A stretch of 64,000 bases of DNA from Holacanthus passer (taxonomy: Eukaryota > Chordata > Actinopteri > Pomacanthidae). Under the pieces are notes generated by a model. That model did not search any database, was not told the DNA's origin, and was given only the letters and a program-made list of their open reading frames with translations. The position numbers and the translations under genes were made by a program. The stretch is from assembly GCA_025331565.1 (NCBI GenBank), contig JAFREQ010000151.1, forward strand, positions 62,001-126,000, written 5' to 3'. This document shows, piece by piece, positions 43,301-58,300 of this stretch. Each line of letters opens with the position of its first letter. The first letter of the stretch is position 1.

Positions 43301-46300
43301 TCTCCCACAGAAGCCTTTTGCATTACACCGGTAGCCAATGAATGAGCAAACACTGTCCGCCCTGCTTGGCTGCAGATGGGATCTTTTTTTTTTTTGTAAT
43401 TGCAGTGAATGAGATCCCCAGTGAGGAGGCTAGCCAACAGTGGAAGAGCTGGGGCCCCATTTAGGGTAATCACTGTACCTCTGTGCTACACAAAACCACA
43501 GCAACAAATTAGTAGTTTATGTGGATTACAAGTATAGGTCTGGAGCAGCCTGCAGTAGCTGTTGAAATGGGATTTTAACAACTTTGTCTTGTCATTCATT
43601 CTCACAAGTGGAGTATTAATTATTCTTAATCCTGTATTTAAGAGGAGTTGTAGTACTTTGATGCTTAACTTACAATAATAATATCTCAGTCTCCTTGTCA
43701 TCGCAACCACTCTTCCAGTTTGGCATGGTAATACCTCAGTGTTGTTGTTTTAAACACAATGGGAAATTAACATCAGCCAGTAGTCAAATGCTGGAAGGTT
43801 TATCATCACTACCAGACACCCTGGATCATAGCCAAAACTCATTTGGAGCTCCTGTTGTATTTGAAAAATGAATCTGGCTTAGGTTGCATGCTAAAAAATA
43901 ACAGCTACATTTGGTGTATTTTCTGATACATATTGGTGTTGGACACAGAAGTTAGCTTTCTAAATCAGATAATTTTCACTGCATTATGAGACTTTTGATT
44001 GTCTCTGAAAACTAGAAATCGAGGCAGTGAGGGGAAGCCTATTGCACAAAATGTCCCTCAGAATAACATAGACTAAAATGAGCCATTGCTGTTCCTTCTT
44101 TGGTGTGAGGACAGGTCTATATGTAGAATGCTCTTTCCAGCTGTCTCTGCTGCTGTAAATCTGCACCCGATGATGGAGGAGAATAGTTTGCTTGTGTCAG
44201 GGTTTTCCCTTGGCACAGGCGATAAAATCATGGGTAAGGTAGCCTGTGTCAGAGGAACGAAGGCTTGAATTCTCCCCAAACACCATCCATTAGAGAACCT
44301 AATACGAGTCATTCAGTCAGCTTCTGGGTTGCATTACCGTCTAAATGCAGCTTTGGCTGAAACTGAAAGTGTTTATACCCTTGTTTTGTTCCTGTTTGGA
44401 GAGTGACATGTGCACTGGAATTAAACATTTCCTCAATGTGAGAGTCTGTTGTCCTTAATATCACACAGATCAGAACCAGTGCTTTAGATTAGAAAAGACA
44501 TGCATAAGTGGGCATGCTAAGAGTTCAGCAATCAGCTTAAACCCAAGTGTCAGCTTCAGTTTCCTAAATGAGATTTCTCCCCCTTGATAAGGGTCAACCA
44601 AGCCTCCTTATTAAACCTTATTCAGACCATAGAGCTGCCTTGCAAGTTTGGACCTGGTGCTATAACTTCATTCCTAAGTCTTTGCACATTGGTGAGTGTA
44701 TGTGTGGAAGCATGCTGCACTGGCTTCTCTTTTCAATAGGTGAAGTGTTTTTTAATCTCCTTGCTCGCTCCCTCCTCGTCTGCGTTTGGATGTTTTCCAG
44801 AAGCCTCGGTGGAATTCAATGGCGTCTCCCCTGCTGTGTTCCCGAGTCTCCAGCCGTTTGTTTCTCTGAGAAACTAGCAGAGGAATGTAGCCTGAAATGT
44901 GTTGGGAGAAGAAAGTATTTTTGGTTTTCACCTCTTTTCACCTTTCTCATTTTTCTCTTACTTTTATTATCACAGTCTTTCCTTCTGCCTCTCAGACTTC
45001 AGGCCCCTCTGTCTGTCAGGCCATTTCGTCATGCTTAAGTCTCATCATTCTTGCGGTTTTCAAAGACAAATCCATCATAATTCACTTTGGAGAGGGCTGC
45101 TTCTTTACGGCCTTGATTGGGAATTTCCATTATTGCATCCCCTGATGAATCAGTGTTACCACTCTGCTGGATTTGGCAGTATTTGATTTATTTGATTGAA
45201 GTGTGTTTTTGCTTACTTTAAACGGATCAAGTGATCTTTTTGGTGCTTTTTAACTTCTCAGTGCTATTTGGGAACGTTTCATTTGAAGTTTAGTGGCTGC
45301 AGAGATTGTAAAGAGATTCATTTTCATTTGAAAATTGATGTTTATGGTAGTAAGTGTGTGTTGATTGACATGCTTTATTGTCACTGATATATCCAGTTTT
45401 AATTATAGAGAAGATTCTTGGCTGTGGGGTAATTAACATGCTATCCCTTACTTACAAATCATCTATGTTTCCTCGTAATCACACACGCATATGTGTTTAC
45501 TGCAGGCCTAGCTGAATTATTCAATTGTTTCCACACCCTCTTTGCTCGTAAGTCATCTGTTTAAGCAACACGTGCACAACAAAAACACATCCGTTACTTG
45601 CCTTAGGCATTTGTGACTTCCTTTGAAAGGCTGGTTTTTTGTGTGGAGGTTAAATGGGGTGAGGAACCTAAAACTCTTAAAATAAGTGTATCCTGAAGAA
45701 ATATTCAAAATGTGATGATCCCACAGCAGCTAGACACTCAAGATAAAAGCTTGTACCATTCGGTCGACCGTTTCCATTTTATCATCCTGCTTCTCGATGG
45801 AGCTCCAGAGGCAAACAAAGCAGCCCTGTGGCGAGATTTACAGACCTCATTATTGCATGAGGCGTAGTACAAGCACACTCGCCACCATCCTACACGAGAC
45901 ACCAACTGCTTTTTAATGGAACAGCATTGTGCATGTATTCCCCTCTGCTGCTTGATTTAATTGTCTGCCTCCAGTGTGCTGTGAGCCTTAACATCCACAC
46001 ACACATGCACACACATATATGCTGCACACTGAGACACACCGTTGTCTTCGTAGCAGCCTGTAGGCATTTTCATCATCCCCCATCAGGGTGTTGCCAGTTT
46101 GATTTCCCACAGTGCCTTGCTGTCACTGCTGACAATGCTAGCAGGTATTTGCCACCATGCTGTTTCTTCAACAGTCCTGTTAGACATATGTGTGTATGTG
46201 TGTCCATCTGTCTGCATGTGCGTGGACTGTGCTTTCCCTTCTGGCAGCATGGAGGAACTAGCTTTGACGTCTTGCCAGTAGGTTAAGCCGTTTAACCTAA

Positions 46301-49300
46301 TCTGGACGAGAGGATGTGATTGGTGGACAGTCTAGGAGAGAGGAAGCCTCTCCCAGCTGTCCTGCTGTTCAGTGCTATTTTTTTAGTCTTTTTTTTTTCT
46401 TGAGGGGAAGTCGGACAGTTCAGGCTACAAGCATAGTAATGAAAATGTGTTCCTTTACTAAATACCCTGCTAATTTGAAAAACTGCTGTGACGGTAGTTT
46501 GCAACAGGCATAGTAAATATCCCCAAGGTGTTGTTTTGTGCTGTGGTACCTCGAGTGTTCATTCAAGATGTTACATTATCCAATACCAACAAGCTATAAG
46601 GAACATTTTCTTTCCTCTGACATTTAGAGCGGTTGCTGGGTTAACCACTGTACAGTCCACAGTGGGGATGTATAACAACAGTGGGGATCTGTGTGATTTG
46701 TCTTCTCATTTGAGAAGCGGTGCAGTTGCTTCAGGCAGCTTCAGCGTTGCAGCACCATCAATTCTAAAGCTGAAGAATGAGCAGCATGACAATGACTTTA
46801 ACATGACACCATTAAACCAGATTTTATGTGCTTCTGTGCTTGGTCCTTTCAGAAAATAGCCTGTGTGTTTAGGCTATTAAACATCACAGAGGTTCATTAT
46901 TTGGAGCCTTTGGGGAAAAAAAACAATTTATCTCATTTCTACTTTCACCAGTAAATTATATGGGAATAGAACAAAATGATAGCATGCATACTGAGGATTA
47001 AAGTGGACAGAAAAACATTCAGACTCTTTTGAAAGACAGCTCTTGATTTCCTTCCTAAGAATGATTTCTGTGGTTATCTTGTGCTGCGTGTTGCTGTAAC
47101 TCAAGCTACAGCTTCTCTGTTGATATTTGGCCCATTGACCTGCAGTTAAGCAGCAGGACACATCACACTTTCTGGTGTGAAAGCTCCAGAGTTTCATGAT
47201 AAGGCCAAGTATGAAAATAAAAATACATATACAGATTTACAGCTCAAATTACTGCTTAGTGTGTACACTCACAGCCAGATGAGTTTCGTTAAGGTGATTC
47301 CCTGGCACTCTCTCAGCACGGTGCCACTATCTCTGTCATTTTCAATCTTTCCATATCTCTCACTGCTTTCTCCTTTGTCACATACCCTTGAAGTTAATTC
47401 GTTTTAGTAATCCACTAACCAATTGATGGACATTTTTCAAATCTAAAAAGATTCTTTTTGGAGCCATTGCTGCTAGAGTTTCAAAAATATGTCCATTAAT
47501 GTTACAGTGTTAAACTAATATCAACACGTTCTTTCTCTCATCTGCCAGACAAAGAGCTGTGCTGACAAGATCCCTGCTGGAATTCATAGCAGGGGACTGA
47601 AGGAAGAAACTGAACAGCTTTGAGGTGTTTTTTTTGTCCTGTCTTTTCCCTCGTGGAGAGTTCTTATCATCAGTCTCACCCATCTGGTTTCCATCCCTGT
47701 TGACATTAGTCAGAGTGGAGGATTACAGACCTTTCAAACATCCCTTTACTTCATGCCGATTTGCCTCAGGTCATACTAACTTTATTTTGAAAATCACCAT
47801 TCCTCAGAGGCAGTGAAATATCTTGATTTTAATTTCCGGAAAGCCAGTGGCCTTGTTTACAAATGCTAATAAAAGAAAGCCACATGTAATCTATCATAAC
47901 CCACGTTATGAATACTACAAATGCCACATGCATACATTTTTTGGGGGTTTCATAGGTCATTTGCATCAGTGACGCTGTGGGAGACTCTGTAAACCCTCAG
48001 CACGCCACGACAGATGGTGAGAATATTTTACTTGGCCATGAATTGCAGGGCAAGACGGGACCTGAAGAAAGGGAGAGCGAGGGAAAATATTGGAAGATAA
48101 ACAAAATGATTAATAGGTAAAATCTGTCTATGTAGACTTTTATATGGCAAATGGAAAACTGACGTGGGTTTTGAGAGAATAGGAGAGTGAGATACAGATT
48201 GTAAACAGACACTGCTGGTCTGACTGTTTTACCAACTTGTTTGGGAGAAAGAAAGATAGAGGTTTCTTACCATAATTGATGCGTTTTCATTAGCAGTTCA
48301 TCTCTAACATAAAGGGAGTTTTGTCCACAGAGAAACAGTAACAAAAGAGTAAAGACTAAAGTGAGAAAGTAAAATATGTGGAGGTTTTCTTAGCTAAAGG
48401 CCTCAAGGGGCAAATGGGGACTGGATAGTAAAAAAGAGAGAGCAATAACTTTGATGTACCGCTTCCTAGTTTAGCTAGGCAGTAGCATGAGAGAGGTCTT
48501 GGATTTAAAAAGAGCAGGAGAAGAAGTGTATTTGCTGAGTCTTGCATGTGTTTTTGCTGGCTGATGACTTTGCTGAGGGTGAGTTTGGCAGAAAGACAGC
48601 CTGATGAGTAGACAGGCATCCTGACAGCTTACTGGCAAGTGCTCCAAAGAGCTTGAACGAGACAAAGGAGCGAGAGATTGCAGTAAAAGAAGTCAAAAGA
48701 AAAAGACAGCAATGAGAGGTAGAAGAAAAACCACATCTTCCCAATGTGTATTGTGTTATTAAGCTCAAACCCACATGTTTTCAGTACCTGTCTTTGGAGC
48801 AGTTTGGGGCTCTGGTTGGATTGTATCAATCTGCAGTTGCTCATGATCAGCCACCAAAACTCAAGAGGTAGCCTAGCTTAGAACATAACGCACGACGCAC
48901 ATGTTTATGTCTATCATGTTTCACCATCCAATTGTTTCAGCTGTAAGAAATGTACAGCCCATTCTTGTTGCAGGCACTCACAATGCCCAGAACTGGGTTC
49001 TAAATTTATGATTATTGACTTTTTTGGGCTGACACAATCAACTCCAGTCTTGTTTATTGTCAGTAACACAAACCAGAAACACTCACTGCATGGGATCTGC
49101 CACGACCAGCCTACCAACTGACCAGAATGGATATTTTTATACTTAGTTGTGACACACAACCCCTCCTACCATACATGTTACAGGGGCACCACTATAATTT
49201 TGAGTCAAGTGTACTGCGAAAAAAAGGCCAGTCATTTTATGAAAGGTAAACAGAAAGAGGAAGCAGTTGCCACAGGCTGCAGACAGCCTCTGTGTTTTAT

Positions 49301-52300
49301 TGGGAACCTTTTTTTGTGTGTGTGACTCTCACTCTGAAAAATAACCAGCTATTTTGCTGCTCTTTTCTGTCCCATCAATAAAAATGTGTTGTGTTTTCCT
49401 CATTAGCTGTGTCACAAGCAAGAACATTGGCTTTTAACAGCTCAATTGTTGCAAGGACACACTAAAAAAGATGCTTTGCAAACACAAGTGTGCTCGTTTT
49501 TGTTCCTTTTCCCATGTCTGGAGCTATTTTGATGACTTCTTAAGGCTCAGCTTGTCCTCTTGGAAGTTTACATGGCTGCTTGTTGCCAGGCTTGAAGCTA
49601 GACTCCAGCGTGGTTCTCTGACGGACAGTTGGTTGTTAAGGCTCATTGCTAGACCTGCTCGCCTTCTAATTATCTTAAAAGACAAGAACCGTGTTGGTGT
49701 GAGGCCCAGAAGGACAGCTGTGTGAAACTGGACCCTGCCTTTAAGGACGTGACTTTGGCCTTTGCGCGTCGCTTTTACAGTCCGGAGCTGCAGCAGGAAC
49801 GTCTGACCTCAGACTCTTTAATTGTGTGTCTGCATGCGAGCTCACATGGTGATGAATGTTTGACTGTATGCACATGAAACAAGATAATGTGCTCAGTTTG
49901 CAAAGCATCATTCCACATATGCTAGATAAGACAAAAGTCATGCTCCAAGATATGATAAAAATGTGTTCGTGTGTGTGTCTGAGTGAGTACAAGTGTGTGT
50001 TTTTGGCTGACTGAGAAAGGCTCATTGATGGTAGTTGCTGAATGAAATGATTGTGATTTGAACTCAAAGGACCTCAGCCCGGCTCCATGGGGCCTAGTTT
50101 GCTCTGTTCAGATGAAAAACTTCAACACACATACATGCCAGTTATTTTTAGACCATAAAACTCTCACACTAAGGACTTGTAAATCAGATTTGCCTGAGGT
50201 ACTCTGTCATTAACGTCCTTTTTTCCCCTATTTGTTACCCAGTAAGCCTATATATCTATATATATTTAGCAGGTTTGACCTCGGCCGAGTGATCATTTCC
50301 TCTGCTGAAGCTGCTGCCAAAATAAGGGCAGGTCACGAGAACAGCCTGGACTGTTCCTTCCTTGTTTTTAAGTGCCACTTTACTGCAGTAAGCAGCATTT
50401 GCTCCACTGTTTACTGTATGTGTTAACACTGGTGTTGCTTGTGGGTTCTCTGGTACATTAACATGTGTTTTTGAACAACTTGTATATCCAAGCTTGATTG
50501 TAAATAGACGATAACAGAGCATGCCAAGCAATGAAAATATTTGGAAGTGCAATTTGTGCAGTGTAGCCTTTGTGCAGTTTTTTTGAATAAAGATGTCTTC
50601 ACCCTGTTGAAGCTGATGCCTCTGAAAGTCAAGAGAGCACATGAGAACAGATTATCCACCTATAAAACCTTTGGATGGTTAACCATAGTAATTGCTAGAC
50701 CCAAGTGGGACATTTTAACACTAAAATTGTAATTGTCCGGTGGACTACCACCTGAGCCTTTTTTCCACTTTCAGGGTGATTATTTCCATCCAGAAAGTGC
50801 TGGAGTAGATAAAAGAGGTGGAAGTTTTTTAATGGAATTATAAGCAGAGAATCCTTGACCATTTAAGACACATGACCATTGCGTGTTACAGAGTGGTCTT
50901 ACTTTGCTGGTGAGTGGGATTAGGAACTGAGTGGTCAGATTGGATGCTTACAGGTATTATCTCTGCAGGAAACTCTACCTTGTTAGTGAAAGGCACCAGG
51001 GTTTACACAGTATTTTGAGTCTTCGGTGACTGTTCACAGTGGTAAACAGGATGAGTGGGTGTTTTATTTTGTTCCATCCCACTTCTCTCTCATTTCCTGG
51101 TTCTTCACTGGAACTATCTAGTGTCAAACGCTGCCAATGTGAAATAAAACCCAAAAATCGCATCATGGCCTTAAATGTGATTTGGTTTAAAAGCCTACGT
51201 GCATCATCTCTGACATTATCAGGCTTTATAAGTTTAATTTTCCCCCTCTGAGCTTTGAAGTTTGAAGCCTGTTCCTTTCAGCACTTTGGTGACCAGACTC
51301 AACTACTGTATGTTGTTTTTTGAGGTTTGCTTCAGTGCCCAAAAAAAGAGCTGAATCTCACCACGCCTATTGGGTTTAAGTCTGTTTGGGATCCTGCTTT
51401 CCTCACTTTCCAGCACTTCTGCTCTCACCTTTTCATTACAGTTTCTTTTCATGCAAGTGTGGGTTAAATTTAGGTTTTCCTGCCAGCCTGTTGTTTTGAC
51501 AGAAAAAGTTGAATTTGATCCAGACTCACTGGGCATTGAGTGTTGTGTTCGCTTCATGCTTGATGCTGTCAGGGTCACGACAGGCAGCACTTATAGAATC
51601 GAGTGTTTAATCTTTGCACTTGGCTGTAAGAAGATACAGCAGCATGTACGGTGACACATCATGTGTTCGTGACGCCTGTATTATTGTAACTGGTATTGAT
51701 ATCTTAAGATTTCACCACCATTCCCTCAATGACATTCCCCACTGCATTCCAGTGTCTTACATTACTTGAACGTGACATGGGATATCTCCCCAATGCGTGC
51801 ACACAGGCTTACTGTAGCTATTGGAGAAGGGTTTGCTGATATTAAAGGAAATTGCTTTTGCCCTGAAACATACTTGGAAATCTTTCCTCAGTCTAATTAA
51901 GTTCATCTTGTACTACATGACCTCTGACACCCTGTCTGCAAATGTTTCTTGCTCATGTTTTTCTGTGGCACCCTTATTGCTATTTTGTACACATAAAAAT
52001 AGAAAAGACAGGAACTTGGCAGGTCTGTTTTTTCTCATCAAATGTTAAATCTGAAAAAAAAAACAGGATTTCTGTCATCTTGTCAAATCATTGTGTCACG
52101 TCAGTTGTGCAGCTCTCAAGCTAAATCAACAAAACCCCAAAGTTTTGTTTGTCTTATTCTGTCCTAATTTCCTTCTTTTCCTCAGTCTGTAAATCTCTAC
52201 CACAAAACTCCACTATCTTCCTCTTCTTTCAGTCTCAGCATGTGTTTTTTGGGTCACATGATAAAGCTCTTGCATCTCCTCCAAGCCCAACATTGTTTTG

Positions 52301-55300
52301 AAGAAAATTGGACCCTGTATTGTTGAAGTTGGACATTTCAGACAGGAGTTTCCATGCTAGTTTTAATGAATTAAATTTAAAGTGCGCATAGCTGACTGAA
52401 AGTACTGTTTAATAATCAAAAAACAGTTTATATGAGGGACAAAGAAGTTACATAAATAAGTTAAATAAATGCAGACAAGCCAGTCATGTTGAGTTAAGAC
52501 TTGAGGAGAACAATTTGTTTGGAGATGAATCAATAGTGTGAATGAAACTAATATATTTGTGGCTACAACTTTAGGAAGTAAAAAAAGAGAAGGGTGGAGT
52601 TATGTCTTTATTTTGTCTTGGTTTTCTTCTCCTCTTTCTTCCGCTTCTTTGTCTCCTTTCCTGTCTTTAAGCTCTGTTCGCTCTCAGCTTCTTTTCCAAC
52701 CTGTTCTTCCACTTCCTCCTCTCCTCTTCCCCTCTTAACCTCCTTTAAACCAAGATTACCTCTGCCCAGAACTGGATCCTGTCCAAACTCCTTGAGCTTT
52801 GCACAAGACAGTGGCATCTGTCAATCAAGCTCCCGGCCTCTCTGTCATAACACACTTACAGGACTGTCAGTCAGTTTGTATCATCACTATCTGACAGTCA
52901 GCTACTATTGTCGTTTCTCGAGGTCCATGAGAAAGTGTGTATGTGTGTGTGAGTCCAGTATTTGGGTGTGTCGCTGCAGACAGACTGACCACACAGAAAC
53001 AGATGGACACACACACTCACACACACGGTAGCCAGATGGTGACAGACTTGGCTCACACCTTGGCCTTCACTGCTCTGATTCCTCTCCCCCTCATTTTTCT
53101 TCTCACCACTCTGCCTGCTTTACTCACTCCCCCCCTACAGTGTATGTGTAGTTCACCACAGCACATGCTTCTACTTTTTAAGAGTGCTGCTATTTGTGCA
53201 GTTTCATCCTCCGTCCTACTTGTATCCTACACTAACAAAATGTGTCAGGTTTTACTAATCCTCTGCCCTTTTAGTAATATTGATCAGTAGCTGAAAACAG
53301 TCGATATGTGGTGGATATAAAATGCCAAAAGTGCAGCAAAGTAATCCTACTCCTCAAATTACTGTGACCAATAATCAGAATTGTTCAAATTAAGTACATG
53401 GCTAAATATTACATTTGCTCAAGAATTTAATCAAATTTCTGTGCCGCACACACCTGCTTCCAGATTAAAATAGAATTATATATTACACCTTGTAATAGAG
53501 ATGAATAATTCATGAAAATTATGTTGAAATTTAATGTGGCCAAGTGCAATATCCAAACGCAGAAGCTGCATATTTTTTGATGAGGGTAAAATGTGTCACA
53601 ACATATCATTATAAATGAAGCATTGTGGTTCAACACCGACCTTTTCTGAGCTTAAGGTATAAACTGAGTGTGCATTTTGTCTGCCAGTTGAGCATGAATC
53701 TCAGATCTGCTGATTAAGTCATAATTTTGCTTGTGTGTTCCTGTCAAAAGAAGGAATGCTTGCCCCTTGACTGGAGCCTCATCAGACTCTCTGAATGGAT
53801 AATAGTACGTTGTAACTCAGGGTGGTACCATTTAACTTAAACTGCCTCGGAGAAAATTATTCTGGGCTAATTCTGGGTTTGGTTCCACGTCTGGGTCTTA
53901 TTTTGGAAATCCCAAATTCTGTAGCAGGGGTTATTGGATGCTTGTAACGTTCCTGCTTCTGGATTCATACAAACTAATGTTATACATGCTAACAAAACAA
54001 TGCTTACTCTGCATTGCCTGCTTCAGGTACAGCTACATCATTAGACAGAGAACCTACACACACACACTTTTCCTGGGGCATCGTTGTTGTTTCCAAGCAC
54101 TCCCAGCTGAGCCTCGGCCTCCAGCTATTCATTAGACCCAAACCTGGAGCCGAGACCACATCAAGGTCAAACAGGTCAGTGGCTCGTTAAGTGAGGAGAG
54201 GCTCGTTAGAGAAAATGGCATCCATGGGTCAGGATTTTTCAGTGTACTTGTAACAGCTTCTTTTTGAAATCAGACAAATTTGAAAACAAGGTGCAATTAT
54301 AAAGAAAGGCTTATGACACTTATTAGGTTAAATCACTTTGAAATACCCAACATTCCTCTCTCCTCAATGCCATTATCAGCACTCCCCCGATGAGATGCTG
54401 TGTGACATTGTGGCCTCCGCATTACTCTCCTTTCCTCCTCTCACCTCCCCTGTCCTCCAGTTTTATTTTAATCTCATTTGTTTCTCCCACCTCTGTTCCT
54501 TCTCTTCCAGCAACGTTCCCCGGGCAAAGTGCTGTTTGACCTGGTTTGTGTCCATCTCAACCTGGCAGAGGGAGATTATTTTGGACTGGAGTACCAAGAC
54601 CAGCGCAAGATGACGGTGAGAGTAGCACACAGTAGTATTTATTACCATTTATTCTGTTGCGCAACTTGTAATTATTTGGTTACCTTTGCCTGCAGCTACA
54701 ACCTAAAGACAAACTTTCTCACAAATATCTGGTTTAACATGATTTATGTTGATTGAAGCATCCACCTGGACTCGGTTGTTACACCTATTTCCAGAGCAGC
54801 TGGTTTTAATAATTTGGCTGCACACATGTTCCTGGGGTGTGTCTGTAGCTTGCAGATGCTATTGTCTCTCCTGTTGTTCTGCTGGTAGAATCTGCACTAT
54901 GTGTGAAAAAGCTAGTAATAAAGGACAAGTCAGTCTGGAGCTCTAAGAGAACAATCCATCATCTTGCACATACAAATACTTCAGCGGACTCGGACACAGA
55001 CACTCAGTGTGAATTTCATTGCCTCAGGCGTAAGGCCAGTTGTTTTGAAGTGGTCCAGTGGAACAAATGATGTAATGCTGGCGAAATAATAACAGCACAC
55101 ATACGCAGGAAGATGCAGACCCAGACACAGATACATCCAGCTATACATCAAGGAGATAACTGAGCCTTTCTTATCTTGTTTATGTCAGCTAGTGTGAAGT
55201 TTATAGCTTTGATAAATAAACCAGATACAAAATATACTGCACTACGTGTCAAAAGACATTACAAGCACCATCTGAGGTTTGACATTTAATCCATATAAGG

Positions 55301-58300
55301 AGCTCACATTGCATTTCCAAGTGTTGTGTGTTCTGTGTTTATGTAATCAAATATCAGGTTCTTTTGTACTAATAGGGAATTGGACAATGCTTTATTTTAC
55401 AGCCCCATAGTCTCTAAATATGTTCTTAATCATTTCCATGAGGTTGTTTGGAAAAAACTCTGTTATTTTGCATCTATTACAGGGAAATAAAGACAGTTTT
55501 GTGTTGTTGGACTAACTAAATTTTAGTGTAACCTAGAGAGTTAGTGCACATCAAGTGAGCTGTACATGCAAATTTGAGAAATTTGTCTACAGGTAAACAT
55601 ACAATTCAGAAAATGTTTTCCGACAATTAAAGAGTTGTATTTGAACAGAACCTTCATTTCAAGGAAAGTCATATATTGGATGTAATTGGTACCAAATTAC
55701 ACATATCCGTTTGGAGTACAAATTCACTAAAGTTACAGAGTCACTGCTAAAATGATCTAGATCTTGTGGTTGTGGCAATCCTGCTGATATGCCACTATTC
55801 TACAATTAGTGTTTATTTAGCTATTGAACTATTAAACCAACACTTAACAGAAGGTCATTTTGAAGACTTTTAAGAGAAAATCTTTGTTTTGTACAGTAAT
55901 TATAGTAAAGTTGTGCTCTGTCCTCCATAGGTGTGGCTGGATCTGCTGAAGCCAACACTGAAGCAGATCAGACGTAAGTAGCTCACGGATTCTGCCTCCT
56001 CTTTCAGCCTTCGAACGCATGTGTCACTGTTGTGGTATTAAATTTGTAGTTTTCCCTAAATAGTCCACCTGAATGATTATGAGTATGATTCTGCTAGTTT
56101 CTAAAGAGATCAAGAAGAATAACTGTACCATAAAACAGGTATGATTAAAATGAACATATAACAGGGGTGGTAAAATGATTTTTCTCTACATCCTTCACAT
56201 TGATACATCTCTCTTCCTGTTTCTTCCTTCTTAACCATACCCCTTCTTTTCCCTCCTTCAGGACCTAAAAACACCATCCTTCGTTTTGTGGTGAAGTTCT
56301 TCCCTCCTGACCACACGCAGCTCATGGAGGAACTGACTCGGTAGGACTTCTCAACACAGAAACCTATCTGAGGACGAACCTCTTAGATTAAAATACATGT
56401 TGTTTTGCTGTTGGTTTTCAGTCCTTCAGGAGCAGTTTCACAGCTGTGTCTTAACATAAAGCAGAGGCCTTGTTGCAGTATGTTTGCATCTTGTTTTCTG
56501 CTTTTTGTTTTTCTTGGTCACCCACTACCATTTATAGCACATTTATGTCCACATGCCATAACGTCAAGAGGGATTTTTTTTTTGTTTGTTTTAGGCTGTC
56601 ATCTGGGAACCAGGCTCATAAAAACATTTGTTGTTCCAAACCAGCTGAAAGGAGACTAGATGTAAAAATACTTACGCTTGTTTCTCTGGAAGACATATTT
56701 TCATGTTACAGTAATCTCCACTTGGATCTAGAGAAACATCGTTTTGCCCAGTTAGCTTTAAAGATAAGATTATATGGGACAAATGTTCATACTCCCACCT
56801 ACTGCCTCCTTTTCACCTCCTCGTTTAGAAAATGTGAATTATCAGCCACCATCTTGTCTGCCTTTTTGTCTTGTTTAGTCTGACTGAGCCTATCAGAGCA
56901 GACTGCACTGCTTGTCGACACTCAGTCAGCACTTCAAGTTTCAACAACAATAAAGCACTATTTTACATCACATAAGCAAAACATAAATACAAGAATGATT
57001 TGACCTTCCACATTTTCCCATGATGCAGTGGTTCCCTCTTACTGTGCAGCTGGCTTTACTTCAGACCAGAGCCAAGCAGGAAGCGAGCTCTGAAAAAGAG
57101 CCTCTCATCTGTGAGGGGATCTTTTGAGATTAAATAAAGACTTAATTAGTTTAGACTGCCATGAAATCAAACCCTGGTTTTTATACTGTCTGCTTTTTTT
57201 CATCAATTGCCTTTCGTTGTATTGACAGTCTGTAAATACATCTTTATACAGTCATTGTCATTGTTAGTGGCAGGGTCTGGTTGATCTATAAATCTAGATT
57301 GATTGGATCTCTTCCCATCAACATTTTCATCTCGTTTTTAGTGTCAATAGATTTCGTCATAGTTTTTTCCACCATAAATGAGTTTTTATTGAGTTGCCGT
57401 CTCGTTTTCATCATTCGAATAATGTTGACAAATTGACCAATGAAATTCAAACACTGTAGTGTTAAATCAGGCTTGCTACCACCAACAAACCACTAACGTC
57501 CCCAAATCAACTAATCTGAAACCTTAAGGATTATAACTCACCAGTTCGGAACGCTTTACATATTTTCCACTGACGTTGTTCGACCTCTCAGCTGGCCAGT
57601 TTATTCCACTGATCTCATATTGTCTTGAAGAGCGCCAGCTGACTCCAGCATTAAACAGGAAGTGGGCATACAGCCTTTTTTTTTCATTTGTTTGGCTCTC
57701 ACAGCATTTCACTGTTGTCAGTGTTTCCTTTGATGGGTAGACAGACCAACTATGTAGAGGGACAGATGGAAGAAAGATTTCTTTGATTATATAGCAGATA
57801 TTAGCCTTTTATTAAAAGTATGATGGTGAGGTCTGAAACAAAAGGAGATTTTAGAGGCTGATCATTGTATTTGACGTTTCTTTTTTGTGTTGAACTGAAC
57901 TGTGAACCTAGCACATTTGCGCTCTCCGTAACAGAATTTAAGAGTTTAAATTGGCATGATGTATTTCACTCTAAATTGGTGCAGTATTCTTAAATGGTAA
58001 AATTACTCCAGGCTAAAATATAAAGATAATGAATCTTACCAAAGCCTCATTAACTTTATTAGAGAGGTAATCGTGCAGATATAAAAAGGTTGGATTGGAT
58101 TTGACATAAAAAGCTGCTGTGGACCATTAATCACACACTCACACACTCTGAATGTGGCAGCCTTATACAGTGAATCAGCCAAGCTCTGTTCAAAAACACT
58201 CATGTTTTGAATTAGTTCTGGTGAATTTTGTCCTTTTTACTTAATGATGATGTGCATGTTCCTGTGTTTCGCGTCATTGTTACCCTACAATATGCAACAA

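Larger units (their letters stand above)
35687..54510 (+). other. farp1: farp1 intron 2 (18.8 kb)
   Basis: By far the largest intron in the window. I saw no exon, RNA gene or intact transposon. It holds a CA microsatellite (38912-38946), a long TG microsatellite (40330-40373), a pyrimidine-rich tract (52606-52745) and scattered decayed repeat pieces (for example near 47400-47480). Large early introns often host enhancers, but nothing here identifies one. Confidence 0.65.

Noticed and set aside
44568..45038. 156-codon plus-strand open frame in farp1 intron 2
   Set aside because: Low-complexity Leu/Ser/Phe composition typical of T-rich intron sequence, no domain and no splice context.
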